Notes: generated from the sequence alone by a model not told the origin. A stretch of DNA of 64,000 nt from Rhodococcus sp. HNM0569 (GCF_012726205.1 NZ_JAASAE010000007.1:197895-261894); one strand, 5' to 3'; counted from the stretch's first letter, positions 16,025 through 25,127 are shown. Program-made: numbers and translations.

Positions 16025-17095
16025 GTGACTCCTCGTACGCGCCCCGATCTGGAGACCATCCCCGCCTACGTCCCCGGACGTGACTTTCCCGGCGCGATCA
16101 AGCTCGCGAGCAACGAGACGACACTCGGCCCGCTGCCCAGCGTGCTCGACGCGATCACCGACGCCGCGGCGGGTGCCAACCGGTACCCGGACAACGGCTC
16201 GCGGGTGCTGCCGGCCGCGCTCGCCGACTTCCTTGGTGTCGACGTCGCGACCATCGCGGTGGGCTGCGGTTCGGTGAGCCTGTGCCAGGAACTCGTGCAG
16301 GCGACGTGCGATGCGGGCGACGAGGTCGTGTTCGCGTGGCGCTCGTTCGAGGCGTACCCGGTGGTGACGCAGGTCGCGGGTGCGGTGGCCGTCAAGGTGC
16401 CGCTCACCGCCGACTATGCGCACGACCTCGACGCGATGGCGGCGGCGATCACCGACCGCACCCGCGTGGTGTTCGTGTGCAATCCGAACAACCCGACGGG
16501 CCGGTCCCTCACGCGCGCCGAGATCGACGACTTCCTCGCGAAGGTCCCCGAACACGTCGTCGTGGCGCTCGACGAGGCGTACTTCGAGTACAACCGGTCC
16601 GACGTCGACGGTATCGAGATCTTCCGCAACCGCCCGAATGTCGTCGTCCTGCGCACGTTCTCCAAGGCGTACGGCCTCGCCGGCGTGCGCGTCGGCTATG
16701 CCGTCGCCGATCCGGCGATCGCGACCACTCTCGGCAAGGTGCACATCCCGTTCGCGGTCAGCACCCTCGCGCAGGCCGCGGCGCTCGCGTCGCTCGCGGC
16801 GACGGACGAGTTGCTGGCCCGCACCGACGCCGTGATCGCCGAACGCGACCGCGTCCGCGACGCCCTGCTGACCGCCGGATACACCGTGCCGCAGACGGCC
16901 GCGAACTTCGTGTACCTGCCGCTCGGCGACCGCTCGGCCGACTATGCGGCTGCCGCGGAGGCAGAAGGACTACTGCTGCGTCCGTACGGCACCGACGGGG
17001 TGCGCGTCACGGTGGGCGACGCGCACGAGAACGACCGCTTCGTCGCGTTCGCGTGCACCGACGCGGCGCTCACGCTCGCCGGAGTGCCTGCCTGA
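16025..17095 (+). CDS. pat: aromatic amino acid / histidinol-phosphate aminotransferase
   Basis: A 356-residue class I/II PLP aminotransferase. NPNNPTG is at 153-159, DEAY at 183-186 and the Schiff-base lysine is Lys214 in TFSKAYGLAG. The N-terminal PGRDFPGAIKLASNET pattern is that of the hisC2/pat group (Rv3772-like), shown in mycobacteria and corynebacteria to act on aromatic amino acids rather than histidinol phosphate; a role in phenylalanine/tyrosine transamination would fit tyrA nearby. The GTG start at 16025 follows a short AT-poor leader without a strong ribosome site. The 40-bp repeat starts 5 bases past the stop. Confidence 0.88.
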   Translation: MTPRTRPDLETIPAYVPGRDFPGAIKLASNETTLGPLPSVLDAITDAAAGANRYPDNGSRVLPAALADFLGVDVATIAVGCGSVSLCQELVQATCDAGDEVVFAWRSFEAYPVVTQVAGAVAVKVPLTADYAHDLDAMAAAITDRTRVVFVCNPNNPTGRSLTRAEIDDFLAKVPEHVVVALDEAYFEYNRSDVDGIEIFRNRPNVVVLRTFSKAYGLAGVRVGYAVADPAIATTLGKVHIPFAVSTLAQAAALASLAATDELLARTDAVIAERDRVRDALLTAGYTVPQTAANFVYLPLGDRSADYAAAAEAEGLLLRPYGTDGVRVTVGDAHENDRFVAFACTDAALTLAGVPA

Positions 17096-17099
17096 CCCT

Positions 17100-17139
17100 G
17101 TGCGCGAAAAAGGCGTACCGGGACTCGCACAGTGCTCAC
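17100..17139 (+). repeat. 40-bp interspersed imperfect palindrome, copy 1
   Basis: A 40-bp element beginning GTGCGCG and ending GTGCTCAC, five bases after the aminotransferase stop. It aligns without gaps to the element at 20485-20524 with 7 differences, and its right half matches the element at 60182-60221. All three are exactly 40 bp, start with GTG, end with CAC and follow CT. Confidence 0.75.
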
Positions 17140-17285
17140 GACTGTGACCTGCGCCGCAGCCGTGACCTGCGTCGATGCACCGAGACCCGACCGTTACGCG
17201 TGGGTAGACGGACCGTGACCTCTTCTTGCCAGACTCGTCGAGTCCGCCGCAGACGGCGGCTACTGCGGGTGGAAAGGGAGCACGG

Positions 17286-19010
17286 GTGCACGGTCGGGGC
17301 CGCGTTCGACGGGTTCGCCTGTCGGCCCGCGCCGCGCTCGCCACCGCCGCATGCGCGTTGTTGACGCTCGCCGCCGCAGGCCCCGCCGCGGCCGGTCCCC
17401 AGCGCGCCGCGTCGGACTCCCAGCTGACCGTGCGGCTCCTCGCGATCGCCGACCTGCACGGCACCCTCTCGCCGCCCGACGGCGACCGCAGTGCGATCAC
17501 CGAACCCAACGGCGCGGTCGTCCCCGCGGGCGGCGCCGCCTACCTCTCTGCGTATGTCGATCAACTGCGCGACTCGGCGGCACACTCGCTGCTGTACTCG
17601 GTGGGCGACAACTGGGGAGTCTCGCCACTCGAATCTGCGATGTTCCGCGACGAGCCGACCGTCGAATTCCTCAACCACCTCGGCATCTCGGCATCGGGCG
17701 TGGGCAACCACGAACTCGACCGGGGGATCGACGAGTTCCGCAGGCTGCAGAGCGGCGGCTGTCACCCGTCCGACGGGTGCCGGTTCGGCGCCACCTTCGA
17801 CGGCGCGCAGTTCCCACTGCTGTCGTCGAACATGCTGATGCCCAACGGAATACCCGCGACGATGCCGTTCTCGGTCGATTACGTCGACGGCATCCCGGTG
17901 GGTGTCGTGTCCGCACTCGCCGCCGACACCGGCGACGCCCTCGGCCCCGGCGTGCGCGACCAGGTGCGCTTCGCGGACGAACTCGCCACCATCGACCGCA
18001 CCGCGGGACTGCTCGACTTCCTCGGCGTACACGCGATCGTGCTGTTGCTGCACCAGGGCGACGACTACGCGGCAGGCGACGCGCCGTCGTGCGGCGAACG
18101 CGCCGGGCCGGGCCACACGATCGCGACCGAGGCGTCGCCGCTCGTCGACATCGTGTTCACCGCCGACAACGCCGATCGCTACGACTGCACCTACGCGGAT
18201 CCGGACGGCCATCCACGCACCGTGATGAACCCGGCCGCACTGGGGCGCGGCATCTCGGTGGCCGATGTGACGCTCGACCGGGCGACGCGCGACATCGTGC
18301 GCGACCAGACGACGAGCTTCAATCAGACAGTCACACACGACATTTCACCCGATGTCGAGGCCGCCGCCCTCACCGACCGCGCCGTGAGCATGACGGCCGA
18401 TCGCAGTGGGCAGGCGGTGGGCGTCGCCGCATCGCCCATCACGCGTACCCCGTCGTCGACCGGCGAATCCGCGCTCGGCAACCTGGTGGCCGACGCACAA
18501 CTCGCCGCCGGGCACGCGCTGGGCGCCCAGGTCGCACTCACCAACCCGGGCGGTCTGCGTGCCGACCTCGCCCCGTCCTCCGACGGCATCGTCGACTACG
18601 GAGCCGCGCACCGCGTGCAGCCCTTCGACAACCCCCTCGACGTCGTCACTCTGACGGGGGCTCAGCTCACGCGCGTGCTCGAGCAGCAGTTCCAGCCCCG
18701 CGACGACGGCCAGCTCCTCGAGCGCATCCTCGCGCCGTCGCGTTCGCTCACCTACTCGATCGACCGATCCGCTCCGGTCGGCGGGCGCATCTCCCACGTC
18801 GAGATCGACGGCGTCGAGATCGATCCGAACGCGCCCTATCGCGTCGCGATCAACCGGTTCCTCGCGCGCGGCGGCGACGGGTTCACCGAATTCACTTACG
18901 CCACTGATCATTCGAACACCGAAACCGATCTCGCGGCGTTCGTCGACTATCTCGCGAAGGCGTCACCGATCCGACCGCCCGAGAGGGACCGGATCACGCT
19001 GATCGATTGA
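17286..19010 (+). CDS. secreted 5'-nucleotidase / metallophosphatase
   Basis: A 574-residue exported hydrolase with the N-terminal calcineurin-like metallophosphatase domain and C-terminal 5'-nucleotidase domain. The signal peptide covers the first about 40 residues (arginine-rich, then a hydrophobic stretch ending in AAAGPAAAG). Metal-ligand motifs are AIADLHG, GDNWG, SGVGNHELDRG and LLHQGDD. The C-terminal domain has STGESALGNLVADAQ, TNPGGLRADL and FLARGGDGF. It should release nucleosides and phosphate from external nucleotides. The GTG at 17286 is preferred because AAAGGGAG ends 5 bases before it; the frame is open to 17226. No cell-wall anchor is visible. Confidence 0.9.
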   Translation: MHGRGRVRRVRLSARAALATAACALLTLAAAGPAAAGPQRAASDSQLTVRLLAIADLHGTLSPPDGDRSAITEPNGAVVPAGGAAYLSAYVDQLRDSAAHSLLYSVGDNWGVSPLESAMFRDEPTVEFLNHLGISASGVGNHELDRGIDEFRRLQSGGCHPSDGCRFGATFDGAQFPLLSSNMLMPNGIPATMPFSVDYVDGIPVGVVSALAADTGDALGPGVRDQVRFADELATIDRTAGLLDFLGVHAIVLLLHQGDDYAAGDAPSCGERAGPGHTIATEASPLVDIVFTADNADRYDCTYADPDGHPRTVMNPAALGRGISVADVTLDRATRDIVRDQTTSFNQTVTHDISPDVEAAALTDRAVSMTADRSGQAVGVAASPITRTPSSTGESALGNLVADAQLAAGHALGAQVALTNPGGLRADLAPSSDGIVDYGAAHRVQPFDNPLDVVTLTGAQLTRVLEQQFQPRDDGQLLERILAPSRSLTYSIDRSAPVGGRISHVEIDGVEIDPNAPYRVAINRFLARGGDGFTEFTYATDHSNTETDLAAFVDYLAKASPIRPPERDRITLID

Positions 19011-19014
19011 CTTG

Positions 19015-20037
19015 TCAGACCTTCAGTGCCGCAGCAATTTCCGGCCACGCACGGTGCATCTCGTCCTGCCAGTACGGCCACGAGTGCGTGCCGTACGGGT
19101 GGTAGACGACGGTGGCGGGGATGCGGAGCTCGTCGAGCCGGGACTGGAAGAGCTTGGTGCACACATTCGCCGCCGCTTCGAGCGGGCCACCGACGGCGAC
19201 CGTCGACAGCACGTCGCCGCCCGACGCCGCCTCGTACGGACCGGGCGCACCGTTGCCCGTCGAGATGTAGACCTGCTTGCCGCGCAGTGCTTCCGCATTG
19301 ACGGTGGGGTTGTGTGCGTTCCACGCAGGATCGCCGTCGACGCCCCACATGTTCGCGGGATCGCCGCCCTTGTAGGCGACGGTGCCACGCACCGAGTCGC
19401 GCGAAGTCGGGTCGCTGTTGTCGAGGCAACCGCTGAACGACGTGAGCCCGACGTACAGCGACGGGTGGCGCGTCGCGAGGTTGGCCGCCCCCATGGCGCC
19501 CATCGACACGCCGGCCACCGCGTTCGTGCCGTTGCCGTGGAAGTCGTCGTCGACGATCTGCGGCAACTCCTCGGTGAGGAAGGTTTCCCATTGGTAGTGG
19601 CCGAGCTTGGGGTCGGGACGCAGCCAGTCCGTGTAGTACCCGGCGGTGCCGCCGACCGGCATCACGACATTGACGTCCTTGTCGGCGAAGAAGTCGACGG
19701 CGTCCGTCTTGAGCGTCCACGTGCTTTCGGAGTAATCCGATTCCTCGCCCGCTCCGACACCGTCCAGCAGGTACAGCGACGGACGCGGTGCGCTGCCCTC
19801 GGGGTGCAGCACCTGCACCTGCACCGTCTGCTTCATCGCGACGGACTCGATGAACAGCGCTGTGCGTGTGGGCGTGAGCTTTTCGATGCGCGCGATGTGC
19901 GGCTTCGCGGCAGTGCGGGGCTTCGCGGAGTCCGATGCGGACGGCGCCTCGGCGGGCTGCGCGGTGGCGGTGTAGGCGGCCCCGGAAAGGGACAGCACCA
20001 AGGCCGTCGCTGCGGCGGTACACGTCGATCGGCGCAT
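19015..20037 (-). CDS. mycolyltransferase (antigen 85 / corynomycolyltransferase family)
   Basis: A 340-residue secreted esterase-fold protein that transfers mycoloyl groups between trehalose mycolates and arabinogalactan. It has a signal peptide (residues 1-27, MRRSTCTAAATALVLSLSGA), LLDGVGAGEESDYSESTW, MPVGGTAGYYTDW, the nucleophile elbow AGVSMGAMG with Ser178, and a C-terminal GTHSWPYW holding the catalytic His, followed by a Trp-rich end. These are diagnostic of the antigen 85 family and show that the organism makes mycolic acids. The ATG is taken at 20037; upstream frame is not protein-like. Converges with the nucleotidase, stops 4 bases apart. Confidence 0.93.
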   Translation of the reverse strand: MRRSTCTAAATALVLSLSGAAYTATAQPAEAPSASDSAKPRTAAKPHIARIEKLTPTRTALFIESVAMKQTVQVQVLHPEGSAPRPSLYLLDGVGAGEESDYSESTWTLKTDAVDFFADKDVNVVMPVGGTAGYYTDWLRPDPKLGHYQWETFLTEELPQIVDDDFHGNGTNAVAGVSMGAMGAANLATRHPSLYVGLTSFSGCLDNSDPTSRDSVRGTVAYKGGDPANMWGVDGDPAWNAHNPTVNAEALRGKQVYISTGNGAPGPYEAASGGDVLSTVAVGGPLEAAANVCTKLFQSRLDELRIPATVVYHPYGTHSWPYWQDEMHRAWPEIAAALKV

Positions 20038-20299
20038 TCTCAACAGACTTCTCTCCCTGACGTGTACGGCGATGGACCCGGTAGGTGCGGCCCCTGACGA
20101 CGCTTGCACAGTACAGGTCAGCTGCCGCCGGATCAGCCCGAGGCGTTCGTGAGCCGTCCCCGAATACGCGCGCGCAGACTCGATCCGGTCACAAATTGCC
20201 TCGTCGCGCCCGGTTCCCGAACAAGCCCGATGCACGGTCGGGACCTTCCGGGGGACGCAAGTGGACACCGCATCGCCGTCGCGGGGGATAATCGGTGTC

Positions 20300-20476
20300 A
20301 TGCAGTGGATCGCGCTGGGAATCGCCGGGTGGCTGGTTCTCTCCGTCGCGGTGGCCGTGGTGCTGGGCCGCGTCATCCGCGCACGCGACGAGCACGAGCG
20401 ACCGAGGCCGCTCGACGACCCCGCCCCGCGCGACGCGTTCGGCGACACGGACCGGCGGCGCGACGACGGGCACTGA
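20300..20476 (+). CDS. small single-pass membrane protein (58 aa)
   Basis: The ATG at 20300 begins MQWIALGIAGWLVLSVAVAV, a single membrane segment, followed by a short highly charged cytoplasmic tail (RARDEHERPRPLDD...). No family is recognised; similar tiny proteins are common in actinobacteria. No strong ribosome site is visible upstream (GGGGGATAATCGGTGTC). The 40-bp repeat begins 8 bases past the stop. Confidence 0.6.
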   Translation: MQWIALGIAGWLVLSVAVAVVLGRVIRARDEHERPRPLDDPAPRDAFGDTDRRRDDGH

Positions 20477-20484
20477 CGTCCGCT

Positions 20485-20524
20485 GTGCGCGTTTCAGGCG
20501 TACCTGGACTCGCAAAGTACTCAC
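20485..20524 (+). repeat. 40-bp interspersed imperfect palindrome, copy 2
   Basis: Starts GTGCGCG and ends GTACTCAC; 33 of 40 positions equal copy 1. It lies between the small membrane protein stop and the 3' end of tRNA-Ser(TGA) (convergent), 10 bases from that tRNA. The ends GTG...CAC and inner TTT...AAA are mutually complementary, so RNA from either strand can form an imperfect hairpin; a terminator role is possible. Confidence 0.75.
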
Positions 20525-20534
20525 GGGGAGTTGG

Positions 20535-20619
20535 CGGAAGCGGAGGGATTTGAACCCCCGGTACCTCTCGGTACGCTCGCTTTCAAGGCGAGTGCATTCG
20601 GCCGCTCTGCCACGCTTCC
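20535..20619 (-). tRNA. tRNA-Ser (anticodon TGA)
   Basis: An 85-base type II tRNA on the minus strand: acceptor GGAAGCG with CGCTTCC, anticodon stem CTCGC/GCGAG around CTTGAAA, a long variable arm CGTACCGAGAGGTACC, and T arm GGTTCAAATCC. Discriminator G; the following bases 20534-20532 encode CCA. Confidence 0.96.
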
Positions 20620-20672
20620 AGACCGCGATCGTAACCGCCGCGCACACGAGGCGGCGAACCCGGGCCGCCGCG

Positions 20673-21176
20673 TCAGCGTTCGCCCACCGCCGCGTCGATC
20701 CGCTCGAAGACGTCGCCGAGCATGCGCAGCTGGTTCTTGTTGAGCACGTCGATCAGGTACGTGCGCACCCCACGCACATGGGTCGGCGCGGCTTCCGCCA
20801 GGCGCCGCCTGCCCTCCTCGGTGATGAGCGCGCGCACTCCCCTGCCGTCCTCGACGCACGAATCGCGCTCGACCATGTCCTCACGTTCCATCCGCCGGAT
20901 CTGGTGCGTGAGCCTGCTGCGCGACGACAGCACCCCGTCGGCGAGATCGCTCATGCGCAACGCGCCGTCCGGTGACTCGCTGAGCAGCACGAGAATGCGG
21001 TAGTCGGCGAACGAGAGTCGATGCGCTTCCTGCAGTTCACGGTTGAGCGCGGCCATGAGGCGTTGGCTGCCGTCCATGTAATAGCGCCACGCGCGCTGTT
21101 CGTCGTCCGAAAGCCACGGGGTCTCGGACTCTCGTGCGGTCCCGGAAGCGCTGTCACGTGTCGGCACTCGAACCAC
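20673..21176 (-). CDS. MarR-family transcriptional regulator
   Basis: A 167-residue winged-helix protein. The recognition segment is [23 protein letters not shown], followed by the wing and [19 protein letters not shown], all typical of MarR proteins; the flanking helices form the dimer interface. The GTG at 21176 is chosen because AAGGA lies 7 bases upstream; a GTG at 21167 is an alternative. It is divergent from the quinone oxidoreductase gene, with 90 bases between starts, so it may regulate that gene and itself. Ligand unknown. Confidence 0.88.
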   Translation of the reverse strand: MVRVPTRDSASGTARESETPWLSDDEQRAWRYYMDGSQRLMAALNRELQEAHRLSFADYRILVLLSESPDGALRMSDLADGVLSSRSRLTHQIRRMEREDMVERDSCVEDGRGVRALITEEGRRRLAEAAPTHVRGVRTYLIDVLNKNQLRMLGDVFERIDAAVGER

Positions 21177-21266
21177 AATAGTGTCCTTCGCCGCTCGACT
21201 TACCGCCGAGTAGCGTGCGATGGCACACGCCGCGGGCCGGGTGTGCGGTCCGCTACGGTCGAACAC

Positions 21267-22256
21267 ATGCACGCGATCACGCTGACCGAACCCGGTGGAC
21301 CCGACGTCATGGTCTGGCGCGAGCACGCGGATCCACAGCTCGCACCGGGCCATGTGCTCATCGACGTCGTCGCGACGGCCGTCAACCGCGCCGACGTCCT
21401 GCAGCGGCAGGGCAACTACCCGCCGCCGCCCGGCGCGAGCGAGGTTCTCGGCCTCGAATGCTCGGGCACGATCGCGGCGCTCGGCGAAGGCGTCACCCAA
21501 TGGTCGATCGGCGACGAGGTGTGCGCGCTCCTCGCGGGCGGCGGGTACGCCGAACAGGTGGTCGTTCCGGCCGCGCAGGTCCTGCCGGTACCCGACGGCA
21601 TGGACGTCGCGACCGCCGCCGCGCTGCCCGAGGTCGCGTGCACCGTGTGGTCGAACGTCGTGATGGAAGCGGGTCTCGGGCACGGCGACGTGCTGCTCGT
21701 GCACGGTGGCGCGGGCGGGATCGGCACCCACGCGATCCAGGTGGGCAAGGCGCTCGGCGCGACCGTCGCCACCACGGCGGGATCGCCGTCGAAGCTCGAG
21801 CGATGCCGCGAACTGGGCGCGGACATCCTGATCGACTACAAGAAGGACGACTTCGTCGAGGCGGTGCGCAACGCGACCGACGGGCACGGCGCCGACGTCG
21901 TGCTCGACAACATGGGCGCGAAGTACCTCGACCGCAACCTCGACGTGCTCGCGTTCGACGGCAGGCTCTCCGTGATCGGTATGCAGGGCGGCCGCACGGG
22001 CGAGTTGAACCTCGGCAAGCTGCTCCTCAAGCGCGGGCACGTGTTCGCGACGGGTCTGCGTGGACGCCCGGTGACCGGCGAGCACAGCAAGGCCGAGATC
22101 GTCGAACAGGTGCGCACGCGGTTGTGGCCGCTGATCGAGCAGGGTCTCGTCGCTCCCGTCGTGAGCGCCGAACTCCCCATCGCCGAAGCACCGCGCGGAC
22201 ACGAGTTGCTCGACTCGCCCGACTCGGTGGGCAAGGTGGTGCTGCGCGTGCGCTGA
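21267..22256 (+). CDS. NAD(P)H quinone oxidoreductase, PIG3 family
   Basis: A 329-residue zinc-free medium-chain reductase. The start MHAITLTEPGGPDVMVW, AVNRADVLQRQGNYPPPPG and GLECSGTI are marks of the PIG3 group of quinone oxidoreductases; the NADPH loop is VHGGAGGIGTHAIQ and the tail DSPDSVGKVVL. Expected activity is NADPH-dependent one-electron reduction of quinones. It is divergent from a MarR regulator, a common arrangement for redox-stress genes, and matches the Rv3777 position before the aminotransferase-like gene. The frame is open upstream but overlaps the MarR gene. Confidence 0.9.
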   Translation: MHAITLTEPGGPDVMVWREHADPQLAPGHVLIDVVATAVNRADVLQRQGNYPPPPGASEVLGLECSGTIAALGEGVTQWSIGDEVCALLAGGGYAEQVVVPAAQVLPVPDGMDVATAAALPEVACTVWSNVVMEAGLGHGDVLLVHGGAGGIGTHAIQVGKALGATVATTAGSPSKLERCRELGADILIDYKKDDFVEAVRNATDGHGADVVLDNMGAKYLDRNLDVLAFDGRLSVIGMQGGRTGELNLGKLLLKRGHVFATGLRGRPVTGEHSKAEIVEQVRTRLWPLIEQGLVAPVVSAELPIAEAPRGHELLDSPDSVGKVVLRVR

Positions 22257-22262
22257 GCGGGC

Positions 22263-23465
22263 TCACGCGAGAGCGGCGACCTCGTTGACGAGCTGATCGA
22301 TCTCGAAGCGCGTCGTGTAGGGCGCGAGGCCGACGGTGACGGCGCCACCCTCGTCGTTGACGCCGAGCGAGTCGAGCAGTCGCGACCCACCGTGTGTGCC
22401 GCTGACCGTGGCGATGCGACGGTCGGCCAGGTGCGACGCGACCTTGTCGGCGGACACGCCGTCGACGGTGAAGCTGACGGTCGGCACGCGACTCGGCGAG
22501 CGGCCGATGATCATGACGTGCGAGAGTCGGCCGAGCGCGCTCATCAGATGGTCGAACAGGCCGTCGTGGTAGTGCTGCAGCGAGCTGATCGACGTCTCGA
22601 GCCGCTCGCGGCGCGAGCCGTTCGCGCCTTCGTCGAGGCCGGCGAGGAAGTCGATCGACGCCGTGAGCCCGGCGAGCTGCGCGAACTGGTGGCCGCCCAC
22701 CTCGAGCCGTTCGGGACCACGCGCGAACGGGTTGAGCGACATCGACGGGATGCGGTCGAGCAGCGCGGGATCGCGGAACACGAGCGCGCCCACCTGCGGC
22801 CCACCCCAGGCCGGAGCGTTGACAGCGACGATGTCGGCGCCGAGTTCGGCGATGTCGACGTGCGCGTAGGGTGCCGCGCCGACCGCGTCGACGACCACCA
22901 TGCCGCCGACATCGTGCACCTTGTCGGCCGCGACCCGCACGTCCGGCGCCGATCCCACGATGGGCGACGCGGCGGTGAGCGCGACGAGACGCGTGGTGGA
23001 CGTGACGAGCTCGCCGAACTGCCAGCTGGGCAGCTCGCACGTCTCGATGTCGACCTCCGCCCAGCGCACCGCGGCGCCGTACCGGTTGGCGATGCGCAGC
23101 CACGGCGCGACGTTCGCCTCTTCGTCGAGACGCGACAGCACGAGGCCGGTGCCGAGCCCGAGCCGGGTGCTGAGCGATTCGGCGAGCCATCCCAGCAGGA
23201 TCGCGCGGTCGGGACCGAGGACGACGCCCGCGGGATCGCCGCCCACGAGATCAGCGACCGCCGAGCGCGCCGCGTCGAGCACGGCGGCGCTGCGCCGGTT
23301 GGAGACGTGCCTGCCGTGGATGCTCGCGGCGGACGCCCGGAACGCCGTGGAGACGGCGCGCGACACCGCGTCGGGAGTCTGCATTCCGGCCTGTGGATCG
23401 AGGTGGATCCAGCCGTCGCCCAGCGACGGGATGAGTCCCCGTACGCGAGCCACGTCGAAAGCCAT
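22263..23465 (-). CDS. class V aminotransferase / cysteine-desulfurase-like protein lacking the PLP lysine
   Basis: A 400-residue protein of the cysteine desulfurase-like class V aminotransferase family (Rv3778c-type), in the conserved place between the PIG3 gene and bpa. The pyridine-binding Asp193 in [15 protein letters not shown] is present, but where the Schiff-base lysine is expected the sequence reads [13 protein letters not shown] (216-226) with no Lys. TRDPAL-type and [13 protein letters not shown] C-terminal segments follow. Without the lysine, ordinary PLP catalysis is doubtful, so it may be a binding or regulatory protein. ATG at 23465 is used; a start at 23486 would add seven residues. 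It converges with the oxidoreductase, stops 6 bases apart. Confidence 0.8.
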   Translation of the reverse strand: MAFDVARVRGLIPSLGDGWIHLDPQAGMQTPDAVSRAVSTAFRASAASIHGRHVSNRRSAAVLDAARSAVADLVGGDPAGVVLGPDRAILLGWLAESLSTRLGLGTGLVLSRLDEEANVAPWLRIANRYGAAVRWAEVDIETCELPSWQFGELVTSTTRLVALTAASPIVGSAPDVRVAADKVHDVGGMVVVDAVGAAPYAHVDIAELGADIVAVNAPAWGGPQVGALVFRDPALLDRIPSMSLNPFARGPERLEVGGHQFAQLAGLTASIDFLAGLDEGANGSRRERLETSISSLQHYHDGLFDHLMSALGRLSHVMIIGRSPSRVPTVSFTVDGVSADKVASHLADRRIATVSGTHGGSRLLDSLGVNDEGGAVTVGLAPYTTRFEIDQLVNEVAALA

Positions 23466-23512
23466 GACCGACACTCTAGGACCCATCGTCTTTTCGGTGC
23501 GCGTCAGGATCG

Positions 23513-23526
23513 CGTTACAGGTAACG
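23513..23526. promoter_or_regulatory. 14-bp palindrome upstream of bpa
   Basis: CGTTAC (23513-23518) and GTAACG (23521-23526) are a perfect 6-bp inverted pair around AG, 80 bases upstream of the bpa start and 48 bases upstream of the divergent aminotransferase-like gene. A candidate operator for either; no regulator is assigned. Confidence 0.4.
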
Positions 23527-23606
23527 GCGAAACGTATCGCCGCACGGTGTGGGCCGATCGCGGCGGATCTTCACGCGTGAGGTGCAACACCAGTCAAGAT
23601 GGAGAC

Positions 23607-24173
23607 ATGACCAATGCTGACAACGAACATGTCGTCGTGATCGGACCCGACGGACAGCCCACCCGGTTGGACGCCCGACCGCAGTCGCACTCGAAGGACT
23701 CCGAGGGGGACGACGGACCGGGCACCGACTCGGAGAAGGTCACCGAGATGGTCGAGCAGCCCGCCAAGGTCATGCGTGTCGGCACGATGATCAAGCAGCT
23801 GCTCGACGAGGTGAAGTCCGCACCGCTCGACGATGCCAGCCGATCGCGGCTCAAGGAGATCCATCAGCGTTCGATCAAGGAGCTCGAGGATGGTCTCGCG
23901 CCCGAGCTGCGCGAAGAGCTCGAGCGGCTCGCGCTGCCGTTCACCGACGACTCCGTACCGTCCGATGCCGAGCTCCGCGTCGCACAGGCGCAGCTCGTCG
24001 GGTGGCTGGAGGGCCTGTTCCACGGCATCCAGACCGCGCTGTTCGCGCAGCAGATGGCGGCGCGCGCCCAGCTCGACCACATGCGTCAGGGCGCCCTTCC
24101 GCCCGGCATCGCCGTGCCCGGTCAACCGGGCACCATGCAGGGGCCGAGCGGGGGCACCGGCAACTACCTGTGA
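23607..24173 (+). CDS. bpa: bacterial proteasome activator Bpa/PafE
   Basis: A 188-residue ATP-independent ring-forming activator that opens the 20S proteasome gate. It has a disordered acidic N-terminus, a four-helix core with VMRVGTMIKQLLDEVKSAPL, RSRLKEIHQRSIKELEDGL and LVGWLEGLFHGIQTALFAQQM, then a Gly/Pro-rich tail. The C-terminal gate-opening motif, GQYL in M. tuberculosis, is GNYL here, keeping the essential penultimate Tyr. The ATG at 23607 follows AGATGGAGAC. It precedes the galactan exporter genes as in mycobacteria (Rv3780 before Rv3781-3783). A proteasome system elsewhere in the genome is implied. Confidence 0.92.
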   Translation: MTNADNEHVVVIGPDGQPTRLDARPQSHSKDSEGDDGPGTDSEKVTEMVEQPAKVMRVGTMIKQLLDEVKSAPLDDASRSRLKEIHQRSIKELEDGLAPELREELERLALPFTDDSVPSDAELRVAQAQLVGWLEGLFHGIQTALFAQQMAARAQLDHMRQGALPPGIAVPGQPGTMQGPSGGTGNYL

Positions 24174-24245
24174 TGCCCGCATGACGCCAGGGCACGGGGA
24201 CGGGCTCGGGCCCTCTTTCGGCGCGGACCGGTAGGCTCGGTCTCC

Positions 24246-25118
24246 GTGTCAGCTTCAGCCATCGAACGTCCGCCGGTGGGCGACGAGCCTCCGGCGTCCG
24301 ATTCGCAGACGTTCCGCCGGGCCTTCAAGGACCTCCGCGACGGCTTCGCGCAACGCGAACTGTGGCTGAGCCTCGGCTGGCAGGACATCAAGCAGCGCTA
24401 CCGCCGGTCGGTCATCGGCCCGTTCTGGATCACGATCGCGACGGGTCTGCAGGCCACCGCCTTCGGCATCCTGTACTCGGCGCTGCTGAACATGCCGCTC
24501 AAGGAATTCCTGCCGTACGTCACCGTCGGCCTGATCGTGTGGAACGTGATCAGCGCGAGCATCCTCGAAGGTTCCGAGGTGTTCGTCGCGAACGAGGGGC
24601 TGATCAAGCAGCTCCCCGCTCCGCTGAGCGTGCACATCTATCGGCTCGTGTGGCGGCAGACGCTCCTGTTCGCGCACAACCTGCTGATCTACTTCATCCT
24701 GCTCGTCGCGTTCGGGGTGTGGCGGGAGATCTCGTGGACGGCGATCGCGGTGGTACCTGCCCTCGGCTTGATCGCGCTCAATGCGGTGTGGGTGTCGCTG
24801 CTGTTCGGCATCGTCGCCACCCGTTTCCGCGACATCGCGCCGATCCTGAGCTCGCTCACCCTGATGCTGTTCGTGCTCACGCCCATCATGTGGACCACCG
24901 AGGCCCTCGAGGCGCAGGGCGGGCAGATCGCCGAGCGTGCCCGCATCGCCGAGATCAACCCCCTGTTCCACTTCCTCGACATCGTCCGCGCGCCGATGAT
25001 CGGCGCGGACCAGCAGAAATACCATTGGTACATCGTCATCGCGATCACCGTCGTGGGGTGGACGCTCGCGCTGTTCGCGCTGCGCAAGTACCGTTCCCGC
25101 GTCGCATACTGGGTCTAG
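24246..25118 (+). CDS. wzm: galactan ABC exporter permease (Wzm)
   Basis: A 290-residue ABC-2 type permease with six membrane segments after a cytoplasmic N-terminus. Segments such as GWQDIKQRYRRSVIGPFWITI, VGLIVWNVISASILEGSEVF and ALRKYRSRVAYWV at the end are those of Rv3783/RfbD, the membrane half of the transporter that flips lipid-linked galactan to the periplasm in mycobacteria. The start is the GTG at 24246. The ATPase gene follows after 9 bases and glfT1 overlaps it, making a three-gene operon. In M. tuberculosis the order is wzt-glfT1-wzm, so this order is rearranged. Confidence 0.92.
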   Translation: MSASAIERPPVGDEPPASDSQTFRRAFKDLRDGFAQRELWLSLGWQDIKQRYRRSVIGPFWITIATGLQATAFGILYSALLNMPLKEFLPYVTVGLIVWNVISASILEGSEVFVANEGLIKQLPAPLSVHIYRLVWRQTLLFAHNLLIYFILLVAFGVWREISWTAIAVVPALGLIALNAVWVSLLFGIVATRFRDIAPILSSLTLMLFVLTPIMWTTEALEAQGGQIAERARIAEINPLFHFLDIVRAPMIGADQQKYHWYIVIAITVVGWTLALFALRKYRSRVAYWV

Positions 25119-25127
25119 GAGTCACCT

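Noticed and set aside
17100..20524. The repeats at 17100 and 20485 as part of a CRISPR array.
   Set aside because: Copies are kilobases apart, there are no regular spacers and no cas genes in the window.
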